In this document: piece after piece, positions 7,811-15,973 of the stretch | Layout: every line of letters starts with the position of its first letter | How positions within the stretch are numbered: position 1 is the first letter of the stretch | Source of the DNA: Candidatus Kuenenia stuttgartensis | GTDB taxonomy: Bacteria; Pseudomonadota; Alphaproteobacteria; SMXS01 | NCBI GenBank assembly: GCA_943329845.2 | Contig: CALQFM020000037.1 | Coordinates: 1 to 38,092, forward strand | Direction of reading: 5' to 3' | DNA: 38,092 bases | Notes under the pieces: generated by a model | Database searches by the model: none | Seen by the model: only the letters and a program-made list of their open reading frames with translations | What the model was told of the DNA's origin: nothing | Program-made: the position numbers and the translations under genes

Positions 7811-9040
7811 ATGGGTAGGTTCGGGGACGGGCGCGGTGGCCGCGCCTGCATGATTCTGCTTGCTTTTGTCACGTTTTTCGCTGGCCTGTGCGGCGCGTCG
7901 GCGCAACCTTCCGTGACCGGCGTCCGGATTGGGGCGCACCCGGATTCCACCCGCTTCGTGCTCGACCTTTCCGAGAATATCCAGGTGAATGTCTTCACCC
8001 TGGCCGATCCGTACCGGGTCGTCATCGACATGCCCGCGCTCGACTGGAAAGCGCCCGATGGCGGGCAGGGCGAGGCGGGGGAGACCGACGGACTGGTCGA
8101 GCGCTACCGCTTCGGCCTGTTCCAGCAGGGCAATGCGCGTCTGGTGGTGGACCTGCGCAAGCCCGCCGCGGTGCGCCAGGCGTTCGTGCTGCCACCGCAG
8201 GGCGCCTATGGCTACCGCTTCGTCCTCGACCTGGAGGCGACCGACCGCGCCAGCTTCATGAAGACCGTGCAGGTGCCGCCCGCGGCGCCCACGTCGCCGC
8301 CGCCCGCGGCGATGCAGTCGGCGCCGCACAAACGCGACGACAGCCGCCGCACCGTGGCCATCGACGCGGGCCATGGCGGCGTGGATCCGGGCACGATCAG
8401 CGGCGACGGAACATACGAGAAGCAGGTGACGTTGAGCGTGGCGCTCGAGTTGAAGCGCCAGCTGGAACGGACAGGCCGCTACAACGTGATCGTCACCCGC
8501 CAGAGCGACATCTTCATCCCGCTGGGCGAGCGGGTCGAGATCGGCCGCCGCGGCAAGGCCGACCTGTTCATCTCGCTGCATGCGGACGCCATCGCCAACA
8601 AGGACATCCGCGGCAGCACCGTCTACACCCTGTCCGAGACGGCCTCCGACAAGGAAGCTGCCGCGCTCGCCAGCAAGGAGAACAAGGCCGACATCATCGC
8701 CGGCGTCGATTTGGGCAAGCAGTCGCCCGAGGTGACCGACATCCTGATCGACCTGATGCAGCGCGAGACGATGAACTACTCCATAGAGTTCGCCACCCTG
8801 CTGATCCCCAATCTCGAACAGTCCGTGCAGATGCGCGCCAACTCCCACCGCTTCGCCGGCTTCCGGGTGCTGAAGGCGCCGGACGTACCATCGGTGCTGG
8901 TCGAGATGGGCTATCTGTCGAACGCCCAGGACACAAGGTACCTGAATTCCGAAAAGGGCCGGCGCGAGATCGCCGCCGCCGTCGCGGTCGCGGTCGATGA
9001 CTATTTCCAGCGCCATGCATCACGGCTTTCGTCGCCATGA
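7811..9040 (+). CDS. N-acetylmuramoyl-L-alanine amidase with AMIN domain (AmiC-type)
   Basis: A periplasmic zinc amidase that cuts the bond between MurNAc and the stem peptide, normally to separate daughter cells. The 409-residue product has a hydrophobic export signal (MILLAFVTFFAGLCGASA). An AMIN domain at ~35-145 targets it to the septum or peptidoglycan, a Pro-rich linker follows, and then an Amidase_3 domain from ~180. Zinc ligands are visible in DAGHGGVDPG (His), the Glu of YEKQVTL, and SLHADA (His). The catalytic Glu is in VEMGYLSN. Candidate ATGs at 7712 and 7787 lengthen the leader; 7811 leaves the signal nearest the N-terminus, though a basic pre-region of ~15 residues remains. The gene precedes mrcA, the usual alphaproteobacterial order. 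Confidence 0.92.
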   Translation: MGRFGDGRGGRACMILLAFVTFFAGLCGASAQPSVTGVRIGAHPDSTRFVLDLSENIQVNVFTLADPYRVVIDMPALDWKAPDGGQGEAGETDGLVERYRFGLFQQGNARLVVDLRKPAAVRQAFVLPPQGAYGYRFVLDLEATDRASFMKTVQVPPAAPTSPPPAAMQSAPHKRDDSRRTVAIDAGHGGVDPGTISGDGTYEKQVTLSVALELKRQLERTGRYNVIVTRQSDIFIPLGERVEIGRRGKADLFISLHADAIANKDIRGSTVYTLSETASDKEAAALASKENKADIIAGVDLGKQSPEVTDILIDLMQRETMNYSIEFATLLIPNLEQSVQMRANSHRFAGFRVLKAPDVPSVLVEMGYLSNAQDTRYLNSEKGRREIAAAVAVAVDDYFQRHASRLSSP

Positions 9041-9149
9041 TCCGGCCGTTCCGGGACGCGGCCGATGGCCGCTTGTCGCCGACGGCCGGGTACCATATTT
9101 TCCGGGTGTCTCCCGGCCCGAATCCCGTCGGGCGAGAGCATAAGGGCCG

Positions 9150-11609
9150 ATGGCTACAAGCAACGCAAATCGTTATGTGAAGATCGCGGCAGGCGCTGTC
9201 GGCGCCATCGTCGTGATCGTCGTCATCGCCGTGTTCGTCCTGCTGTTCCGCTATGGCGCGGCGTTGCCGGACGTCGACCAGCTGCGCAATTACGAGCCGC
9301 CAGTCACCACCCGCATCCATGCCGCCGACGGCCGGCTGGTGGGCGAGTACGCCCGCGAGCGGCGGCTGTTCGTGCCGCTCGAGGCGATCCCCGAGCGGGT
9401 GATACAGGCGTTCATGGCCGCCGAGGACAAGAACTTCTACGACCATGGCGGCATCGACTACATGGGCATCATCCGCGCCGTGTTCGAGAACGTCTACAAC
9501 AAGGCTACGGGCCACCGGCTGGTCGGCGCCTCGACCATCACCCAGCAGGTGGCGAAGAACTTCCTGCTGACCAACGAGGTTTCCTATTCGCGCAAGATCA
9601 AGGAGGCGATCCTCGCCTACCGCATCGAGCGCGCGTTCGACAAGAAGCAGATCCTCGAACTCTACCTGAACGAGATCTATCTGGGCCAGGGCATGCACCC
9701 GCAGGGTTCCTACGGTGTCGCGGCAGCGGCCCAGTCCTATTTCGACAAGTCGCTGTCCGAACTGGACCTGGCGGAAACCGCGTATCTGGCCGCGCTGCCC
9801 AAGGCGCCCAGCAACTACCATCCGGTCAAGCATCCCGAGGCCGCCAAGGGCCGCCGCGACTGGGTGCTGCGCCGCATGGCCAGCGACGGGTTCATCACCC
9901 GCGACGAGCGCGACGCCGCCATCGCCGAGCCGCTGCGGATGCGCGCGCCGCAGGGCGAGCAGATGTTCACCGCCGACTATTTCAACGAGGAAATCCGCCG
10001 CGAGATCGCCGGGCTCTATGGTTATAACGCGCTCTATGACGGCGGGCTGTCGGTTCGCTCGACGCTGGATTCCAGGCTGCAGGAGATCGCCGAGACGGCG
10101 CTGCGCCACGGCCTGGTGACCTATGACCGCCGCCATGGCTGGCGCGGCCCGCTCGGCCACATCGAGCTCGACGACTGGAAGAAGAAGCTGGCCGCGCTGA
10201 AGATCTCCAGCGGCCCGCGCGACTGGCGGCTCGCCGTCGTGCTGTCGGTCGACGCCAGCGGCGCCAGCATCGGCACCATCGACGGCGACCGCGGCACCAT
10301 TCCGTTCTCGCGCATGACCTGGGCGCGGCCGACATTGAAGGAACAGGACGTCGGGCCCGCGCCGTCGAAGCCGTCGGAAGTGGTCAAGCCCGGCGACGTC
10401 ATCGTCGTCGCCAAGGTGACGGACGAGGGCGCGGGCGCCTACGAATACAGCCTGCAGCAGATCCCCAAGGTCGAAGGCGCGATCATCGCCATGGACCCGC
10501 ACACCGGCCGGATCCTGGCGCTGGTGGGCGGCTTCGACTACAAGGGCAGCCAGTTCGACCGTGCCGTGCAGGCGATCCGGCAGCCGGGCTCGGCGTTCAA
10601 GCCGTTCGTCTACGCCGCGGCACTCGACAGCGGCTTCACCCCGTCCGACCTGGTGCTCGACGCGCCGTTCGTCATGGACCAGGGCCCAGGCCTGCCGAAA
10701 TGGCGGCCGCAGAACTATTCCAACGAGTTCTACGGCCCCAGCACGCTGCGCATGGGCATCGAGAAGTCGCGCAACGTCATGACCGTGCGGCTCGCGCAGC
10801 AGGTCGGCATGACCAAGATCTCGGCCTACGCCCACAATTTCGGCATCACCGACAAGATGCCGAAGGTGCTCGCCATGTCGCTCGGCGCGGGCGAGACCAC
10901 GGTGATGAAGCTGACCACCGCCTACGCCATGCTGGTGAACGGCGGCAAGCGGATCACCCCCAGCCTGATCGACCGCATCCAGGACCGCTGGGGACGCACC
11001 GTCTACCGCCACGACAAGCGGCCATGCCCGGGCTGCTCGGCGCCGGGCTGGGGCAACCAGCAGGCTCCGGTGATCCCGGACAACCGCGAACAGGTCATCG
11101 ACCCGGCGACCGCCTACCAGATGGTCTCCATGCTGGAAGGCGTTGTCCAGCGCGGCACCGGCGCGCGGATCAGCGCCGTCGGCAAGCCGCTCGCCGGCAA
11201 GACCGGAACCACCAACAACAATTTCGACAACTGGTTCGTCGGCTTCGCGCCCGACCTGGCGGTCGGCACCTATGTCGGCTTCGACACGCCTGGCACCCTT
11301 GGCCACAAGGAGACCGGCGCCAGTTCGGCCGCGCCGATCTTCCAGGAGTTCATGGAAAAGGCGCTGAAGGGCCAGCCTGCCATTCCATTCCGCATTCCGC
11401 CGGGCATCAGGCTGGTGCGGGTCAACAGCAAGACCGGCCAGCCCACGTCGCCCGACGACCACAACGTGATTCTCGAGGCGTTCAAGCCCGGCACCGAACC
11501 GAACGGCCAGCGCAACGTGCTCGATGGATCGGGGGTTGACGGATCGGACGGCGGCATGCCATCTCCCTCGGAGAAATCCGCCCCGGTCGGTACCGGCGGC
11601 CTTTACTAG
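9150..11609 (+). CDS. mrcA: Penicillin-binding protein 1A, bifunctional transglycosylase/transpeptidase
   Basis: A class A PBP that polymerises lipid II and cross-links peptidoglycan. The 819-residue protein has a short cytoplasmic tail and a transmembrane helix (~11-33). The GT51 domain has its catalytic Glu in E92-DKNFYDHGG, followed by STITQQVAKNFLL. An inserted OB-like domain lies at ~310-440. In the transpeptidase domain, S481-A-F-K484 follows QPG, the SxN-equivalent is in EKSRNV, and K684-T-G686 is followed by TTNNNFDNWFVGF. The C-terminal tail (~770-819) is Gly/Ser/Pro-rich. Start ATG 9150 has AGGG upstream. All catalytic motifs are intact. It lies between the amidase and prfB, so a cell-wall turnover enzyme and a synthase are probably co-expressed. 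Confidence 0.96.
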   Translation: MATSNANRYVKIAAGAVGAIVVIVVIAVFVLLFRYGAALPDVDQLRNYEPPVTTRIHAADGRLVGEYARERRLFVPLEAIPERVIQAFMAAEDKNFYDHGGIDYMGIIRAVFENVYNKATGHRLVGASTITQQVAKNFLLTNEVSYSRKIKEAILAYRIERAFDKKQILELYLNEIYLGQGMHPQGSYGVAAAAQSYFDKSLSELDLAETAYLAALPKAPSNYHPVKHPEAAKGRRDWVLRRMASDGFITRDERDAAIAEPLRMRAPQGEQMFTADYFNEEIRREIAGLYGYNALYDGGLSVRSTLDSRLQEIAETALRHGLVTYDRRHGWRGPLGHIELDDWKKKLAALKISSGPRDWRLAVVLSVDASGASIGTIDGDRGTIPFSRMTWARPTLKEQDVGPAPSKPSEVVKPGDVIVVAKVTDEGAGAYEYSLQQIPKVEGAIIAMDPHTGRILALVGGFDYKGSQFDRAVQAIRQPGSAFKPFVYAAALDSGFTPSDLVLDAPFVMDQGPGLPKWRPQNYSNEFYGPSTLRMGIEKSRNVMTVRLAQQVGMTKISAYAHNFGITDKMPKVLAMSLGAGETTVMKLTTAYAMLVNGGKRITPSLIDRIQDRWGRTVYRHDKRPCPGCSAPGWGNQQAPVIPDNREQVIDPATAYQMVSMLEGVVQRGTGARISAVGKPLAGKTGTTNNNFDNWFVGFAPDLAVGTYVGFDTPGTLGHKETGASSAAPIFQEFMEKALKGQPAIPFRIPPGIRLVRVNSKTGQPTSPDDHNVILEAFKPGTEPNGQRNVLDGSGVDGSDGGMPSPSEKSAPVGTGGLY

Positions 11610-11636
11610 AACCGAAAATAAAAGGTTATCAATACG

Positions 11637-12768
11637 ATGCGAGCCGAAATTCAGGCGCATGTTGACTCAATCGAGCAGTCGCTGGAACTGCTGAGGAGGT
11701 CTCTTTGACTGGGATCGGGCGGTCAGGCGTCTCGACGAGCTGAACCAGCTTTCCGAAGACCCCAATCTCTGGAACGACCCGGGCAGGGCGCAGAAGCTGA
11801 TGCGCGAGCGCACCCGGCTGGATCAGGCGGTCACCGCCACCAGGCAGATCGAATCCGGTCTGGCCGAGAATCTGGAGCTGGCCGAGATGGCCGAGGCCGA
11901 AGGCGACACGGCGATGGTCGACGACGCGCAGCAGGCGCTCAAGGACCTGGCCACTCTTGCTCACGCCAAGCGCATCGACGCGCTGCTGTCGGGCGAGGCG
12001 GACGGCAACGACACCTACCTGGAAATCCACGCGGGGGCCGGCGGCACCGAGAGCCAGGATTGGGCGTCCATGCTGCTGCGTATGTACACCCGCTGGGCCG
12101 AAGCCCACGGCTACAAGACCGAGCTGATGGAAAACAGCGACGGCGAGGAGGCCGGCATCAAGTCGGCCACCATCCAGATCAAGGGTGAGAACGCCTTTGG
12201 TTGGCTGAAGACCGAGGCGGGCGTGCACCGGCTGGTGCGCATCTCGCCCTATGATTCCAATGCGCGGCGGCACACCAGCTTCGCCAGCGTCGGCGTCTAT
12301 CCGGTGGTCGACGACACCATCGAGATCGAGATCAACGACAAGGACCTGCGCATCGACACCTACCGGTCCTCGGGCGCCGGCGGCCAGCATGTCAACACCA
12401 CCGACAGCGCCATCCGCATCACCCACATCCCGACCAACATCGTCGTGCAGTGCCAGAACGAGCGCTCCCAGCACAAGAACCGCGCCACGGCGATGAAGAT
12501 GCTGCAGAGCCGGCTCTACGAGGCGGAACTGCGCGCCCGCGAGGAAAAGGCTGCCGCGGCCGCGGCCTCCAAGACCGACATCGCCTGGGGCCACCAGATC
12601 CGCTCCTACGTGCTGCAGCCCTACCAGATGGTGAAGGACCTGCGCACCGGCGTGGAATCCTCCCAGCCCGACCTGGTGCTCAACGGCGGAATCGATGAAT
12701 TCGTCGCCGCCGCGCTGGCCCAGAAGGTCGACGGCAAGGCGGGCGAGGCGATCGAGGATCTGAGCTAG
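11637..12768 (+). CDS. prfB: Peptide chain release factor 2, expressed by programmed +1 frameshift
   Basis: RF2 releases polypeptides at UGA and UAA. The coding sequence is in two frames. 11637-11705 encodes 23 residues ([11 protein letters not shown]...LLRRSL), followed by an in-frame TGA at 11706-11708. Skipping one base continues at GAC 11707 to the TAG at 12766-12768. The joined product is 376 residues, normal for RF2. The GGQ catalytic motif is at 248-250 ([15 protein letters not shown]). The stop-recognition loop reads SPY in [15 protein letters not shown], where the Escherichia coli protein has SPF. An annotation starting at the ATG at 11800 would lose about 54 N-terminal residues. It closely follows mrcA and is convergent with the next gene, which ends three bases beyond. 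Confidence 0.95.
11694..11709 (+). promoter_or_regulatory. prfB programmed +1 ribosomal frameshift site
   Basis: The segment reads AGGAGG, three spacer bases, then CTT TGA C. A Shine-Dalgarno-like AGGAGG just before a slippery CTT and a UGA-C stop is the classic RF2 autoregulatory element. When RF2 is scarce the ribosome pauses at the poorly recognised UGA, the internal Shine-Dalgarno pushes it forward, and tRNA-Leu slips from CUU to UUU. Seen: all elements with canonical order and spacing. Function follows from the well-studied RF2 mechanism. Confidence 0.94.
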
Positions 12769-12770
12769 CT

Positions 12771-13121
12771 CTAAGAATTGTCAGATTGCTCGATTATTTC
12801 GAATTCGTGCGAGTAGTCGAGATTTTTTCCCCAAGTCGTGATTACGGCTTTCTCGATTACATCATTCCTGATCCATATATCAAAGATGATGTCTTCGATT
12901 CCACAGGAAGAGCACTTCCGCGGCACGACTGATATTCCATTGACCCTGACGAGTGCGTGGCCGGGATCACCGTGGGGAATCCCGCGCTCCCAGCTAATCT
13001 TGTCGCCCAAGGAGTAAACGTCTTCCCAACAGCCGCCGAATTTATATTGGATGAAGTACACATCTTCATGGCCGCAGGCAGGGCATGCGCAGTCCGTCTT
13101 TAAATTTGATGCGACTCCCAT
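12771..13121 (-). CDS. Zinc-ribbon-like hypothetical protein, AT-richer than surroundings
   Basis: A 116-residue cytoplasmic protein with no signal or membrane segment. Two CxxC pairs (CPAC near the N-terminus and CSSC in the middle) suggest a four-Cys zinc site. The rest is rich in aromatic and acidic residues (KFGGCWEDVYSLGD, DIIFDIWIRND). I do not recognise the family. The gene and its upstream ~80 bases are visibly poorer in G+C than all neighbours and use codons such as AAT, ATA and GAT freely, which suggests recent acquisition. It ends three bases from prfB (convergent) and sits downstream of the bactofilin terminator, so it must have its own promoter. Its position as a lone insert between conserved genes resembles a cargo or immunity-type gene; that is only a guess. 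Confidence 0.7.
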   Translation of the reverse strand: MGVASNLKTDCACPACGHEDVYFIQYKFGGCWEDVYSLGDKISWERGIPHGDPGHALVRVNGISVVPRKCSSCGIEDIIFDIWIRNDVIEKAVITTWGKNLDYSHEFEIIEQSDNS

Positions 13122-13198
13122 ATCAATTCCATTTACCTGTGTCGGATACCTTTATCCAGTTAATATAGCGCACAATCGAACAGTTGAAAAATGGTGGG
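13122..13198 (-). promoter_or_regulatory. AT-rich upstream region of the zinc-ribbon gene
   Basis: This AT-rich stretch lies between the intrinsic terminator of the bactofilin operon and the start of the orphan gene. On the minus strand it contains TATATTAA preceded by TTCAAC about 15-17 bases upstream, a plausible though imperfect sigma-70 promoter. It must carry the promoter for the small gene because the upstream operon ends at the hairpin. Confidence 0.35.
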
Positions 13199-13206
13199 AA
13201 AACGAA

Positions 13207-13232
13207 AAAGGGCGGCATCGCTGCCGCCCTTT
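13207..13232 (-). terminator. Intrinsic terminator of the bactofilin operon
   Basis: A perfect 11-bp inverted repeat (AAAGGGCGGCA / TGCCGCCCTTT) with a four-base loop. On the minus strand it runs into TTTCGTTTTC, a U-rich tract. It sits 32 bases after the bactofilin stop codon, the correct place for a Rho-independent terminator of the minus-strand genes. Confidence 0.9.
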
Positions 13233-13263
13233 GCTCAACTGAACAGGTCGAACTGGCTTTTCT

Positions 13264-13785
13264 TCAGTTCGCCGGCGTCGTAGGGCGGACCGGTGCACCG
13301 CCGTTGTTCGGCGCCTCCGTCGACGCGGTGGGCTGAACGACCGGCTTGGCGCCGGCGGGACGGCCGGGCGCGGCTTCCAGCGGGTTGTCGACATGGACGA
13401 ACTGGCCCTCGATGTGGGCGCCCGCCTCGATGGAGATGATCTCGTGCCACACGTCGCCCTGGACCTTGGCGGTGCGCTCCAGGCGCACGCGGCGGGCGCG
13501 GATGGTGCCCTTCAGCTTGCCGTGGATGATTACTGTCTCGGCGACCACGCTGCCGGTGACCTCGGCGCTCTCGCCGATGGTGAGCGAGCCGCAATGCAGG
13601 TCGCCTTCCATGCGGCCATCGAACTGCACTTCGCCGACGGTGATGAGGTTGCCTTTGAGCTGGACATCGCCACCGATGATCGACGGCGTGTTCGCGGCGG
13701 AGCGGTTCGGATTGGTGGACACTAGGTTGCCTTCCCTTTCTTTGATTGGCTGCTTGCCGTCGCGGGGGTCAGATTGCCTGAACAT
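13264..13785 (-). CDS. Bactofilin (polymer-forming cytoskeletal protein)
   Basis: The 173-residue protein has the bactofilin layout. A short N-terminal tail (MFRQSD...) leads into a right-handed beta-helix core at ~35-135 with hydrophobic-Gly repeats (IIGGDVQLKGNLITVG, GRMEGDLHCGSLTIG, GSVVAETVIIHGKLKG). A disordered Pro/Ala tail closes it. Bactofilins form nucleotide-independent filaments at the membrane and position cell-wall enzymes. The ATG at 13785 overlaps the end of the M23 peptidase gene by 17 bases and has AAGG upstream. A GTG at residue 22 is a possible alternative, but starts of the MF.. type are usual in the family. Overlap with a LytM-type peptidase is the recurrent arrangement and implies a shared role in cell shape. 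Confidence 0.93.
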   Translation of the reverse strand: MFRQSDPRDGKQPIKEREGNLVSTNPNRSAANTPSIIGGDVQLKGNLITVGEVQFDGRMEGDLHCGSLTIGESAEVTGSVVAETVIIHGKLKGTIRARRVRLERTAKVQGDVWHEIISIEAGAHIEGQFVHVDNPLEAAPGRPAGAKPVVQPTASTEAPNNGGAPVRPTTPAN

Positions 13786-15124
13786 GCTGTGCTGCCTTGA
13801 AGACCTTCACCGGATTGATGGGCGTGCCGTTGAAGCGGACTTCATAGTGCAGATGAGTGCCGGTACTGCGACCGGAACTCCCCATGACACCGACTTCCTC
13901 GCGCAAGGCGACACGTTGGCCCTGTCTTACCATGATCTTGCTGAGGTGCCCATAGCGGGTCACGAACCCGTTGCCGTGATCCAGCTCGACCATCAGGCCA
14001 TAGGCGCCGTCCCGGCCCGCGAACGAGACCTTGCCGGGAGCGGTGGAAAAGATCGGCGACTTTTCCATGTGGCTGCCGAGATCGACGCCGGCATGGAACG
14101 CCGGGGCGCCGTTGAACGGATCGGGCCGGCCGCCGAAGGTGCTGGAGATATAGAACTCCTCGACCGGTAGCGACAGCGGCGCGCGCTCCAGCGTCTTGTA
14201 GATCAGGCTGAGGCGGTCGACATTCTGCATCAGCGAAATCAGCGCCTGGGTCTGGCTCTCGTCGTCGAAGGTGGTGAAGCGCATGGGCAGATAGGGGCCG
14301 CCCATGCCGGCGGCGATCCGGCGGGGGCCGGCGGCCAGCACCTTGTCGGTGCTCAGGCCGGCGATCTTCAGCGCCTGCTCGTAACGATTGATGGTGTCGC
14401 GCACCTGGTTGTCCATACGAACGATCAGCACGCTCTGCATGCCTTCGAGTTCGTCGAGCTTGCTGCCCAGCGGGTCACCGGCGTCGGAGGTGCGCTCGCC
14501 GCGCAGGACGATGGGCAGTCGCTGGTTTTTGTGCTTGCGCTGGTCCGGTGTCTGGCCGACGCGCGGCACCAGGCTCGGCGGCACGTCCGTGGTTTCGGGG
14601 CCGCCGACGGGCAGCTTCTCGTCGGCGCCGGGCTTGTCGATAATGACCGGATAGCGGCCGGCCAACTCGCGGCTGGGCAGGTTGCCCATCATGGCATCCT
14701 TGGAGCGCGACAGCAGGCCGTCGATCATTTCCTGGCGGGCCTGCAGGGTCTGGGTGCGGTTCAGGATGTCGTCCTGCAGGTTCAGCAGCTGCTTGTGCAG
14801 GTCGCCGCGAATCTCGCGCAGGTCGGCGATCTGCCGATCCTTGCTCTCGATCACCTGGTTGCCGAAGATCATGGTTGCCGAGGCGATGCCGACCCAGCAG
14901 GTGACGGTGAAGGCGACGGCCAGCGAAATTGACTGGAAACGGGGCGACAGCGACACGAAGCGCACCACACCACGCGAGCGAAAATAGATCTGACGCTCGG
15001 GAAAGTGATGTTGGTACTGCTTCGTGAGGTACACACGAAGCGCTTCCAAACGCGGCAACTCGCGTTTCTGCAAAGCCTTTAGCCCTCGCTCGGCGTTCTG
15101 TTGAACCAGCCGGGTTTCTAACAA
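13769..15124 (-). CDS. M23/LytM-family peptidoglycan endopeptidase, membrane-anchored
   Basis: From the TTG start the product is 451 residues. A basic N-terminal region is followed by a transmembrane helix at ~65-87 (ISLAVAFTVTCWVGIASA), a coiled-coil-like segment at ~90-140 (SKDRQIADLREIRGDLHKQL), and a C-terminal LytM domain. Zinc/active-site motifs are HAGVDLG and HLHYE, both intact, so it is probably an active peptide-crosslink cutter rather than a degenerate activator. The true start is uncertain: TTG 15124 lacks a ribosome site, whereas GTG 15034 (residue 31) has GGAAG about 8 bases upstream and yields an N-terminus starting close to the conserved FPERQIYFRS segment. It is coupled to bactofilin, which probably localises it. 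Confidence 0.92.
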   Translation of the reverse strand: MLETRLVQQNAERGLKALQKRELPRLEALRVYLTKQYQHHFPERQIYFRSRGVVRFVSLSPRFQSISLAVAFTVTCWVGIASATMIFGNQVIESKDRQIADLREIRGDLHKQLLNLQDDILNRTQTLQARQEMIDGLLSRSKDAMMGNLPSRELAGRYPVIIDKPGADEKLPVGGPETTDVPPSLVPRVGQTPDQRKHKNQRLPIVLRGERTSDAGDPLGSKLDELEGMQSVLIVRMDNQVRDTINRYEQALKIAGLSTDKVLAAGPRRIAAGMGGPYLPMRFTTFDDESQTQALISLMQNVDRLSLIYKTLERAPLSLPVEEFYISSTFGGRPDPFNGAPAFHAGVDLGSHMEKSPIFSTAPGKVSFAGRDGAYGLMVELDHGNGFVTRYGHLSKIMVRQGQRVALREEVGVMGSSGRSTGTHLHYEVRFNGTPINPVKVFKAAQHVQAI

Positions 15125-15147
15125 ACTTCACCGCATGAAGCGACTCA

Positions 15148-15966
15148 TTACGAACCGGCGACGGACGCCGTGCACAGGCCGTCGGCGAAATCCGGCGGAA
15201 ATCCGGCCTTTTCCCGGGCTTCAAGGTTGAATGGCGGCTTCAACGCGCCGCGGAAATGCCGTTTGACCAAATTTCGCCACATATGCAGCGAATCATTACG
15301 GGTTCGGTCGCACAGCCAGTCGAACCATCGCTTTCCTACCGCCACATGTCCGATCTCGTCGCGCAGGATGATGCGCAGGATGTCGGCGCTCGCCGTGTCG
15401 CCGGCGCCGTCGAAGCGACGGATCATGCCGGGCGTGACGTCGAGCCCGCGGGCTTCCAGCACCAGCGGCACGATGGCCAGCCGGGCCAGCAGGTCATGGG
15501 CGGTTTCCTCGGCCGCTTCCCACAGGCCGTCATGGGCGGGCAGGTCGCCATAGTGCGCCCCGAAGTCCCCCAGCCGGTCGGCCACCAGCAGGAAGTGCAG
15601 CCCTTCCTCGTCGCCGACGGTCACCCAGTCGTCGAAGAACGCCCTCGGCAGGTGGGTCGTCGGGGCAAAGCGGGCGATCAGGTCCCAGGCCAGGTCGACG
15701 GCGTTGAGCTCGATATGGGCCAGCGCATGCAGCAGCGCCACACGCGTGGTGTCCGATCCGGCCGACCGCCGCTTCGGCATCCTGCCCGGCGCCAGCAGTT
15801 CGGGGCGCTCTGGCCGGGCAGGGCGGTCCGGCGGCACGGCGCCGCCGATGTCCGGCAGAGCGCCGGTCCGCCACGCCTGCGCCACCTGCCGCGACAACGC
15901 CGCCTTCGCCCTTGCGTCGGCGGTGCCCAGCACGGCGCAGGCGCCCTCGGTCAGTGTGGCGAACAT
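15148..15966 (-). CDS. DUF455-family ferritin-like protein
   Basis: From ATG 15966 the protein has 272 residues. It is largely helical, with paired acidic/His motifs that fit a di-iron ferritin-like fold: ALAHIELNAVDLAWD, WVTVGDEEGLHF, WEAAEETAHDLLARL and RDEIGHVAVGKRWF (the ExxH pattern recurs). DUF455 members are ferritin-like proteins of uncertain function, some resembling tRNA-hydroxylase MiaE. An in-frame ATG at 16011 would overlap bcp by about 38 bases; 15966 lies 7 bases past the bcp stop and gives the standard MFATLTEGA start. It is the last gene of the glnE-bcp run. The iron-site assignment is by motif; the reaction is not known. Confidence 0.82.
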   Translation of the reverse strand: MFATLTEGACAVLGTADARAKAALSRQVAQAWRTGALPDIGGAVPPDRPARPERPELLAPGRMPKRRSAGSDTTRVALLHALAHIELNAVDLAWDLIARFAPTTHLPRAFFDDWVTVGDEEGLHFLLVADRLGDFGAHYGDLPAHDGLWEAAEETAHDLLARLAIVPLVLEARGLDVTPGMIRRFDGAGDTASADILRIILRDEIGHVAVGKRWFDWLCDRTRNDSLHMWRNLVKRHFRGALKPPFNLEAREKAGFPPDFADGLCTASVAGS

Positions 15967-15973
15967 GGCCTGG

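Noticed and set aside
8694-11660. A 988-codon minus-strand open frame
   Set aside because: It lies antisense to the amidase and PBP1a genes, both with complete motifs. Its His/Arg/Ala-rich composition is typical of antisense shadows in GC-rich DNA.
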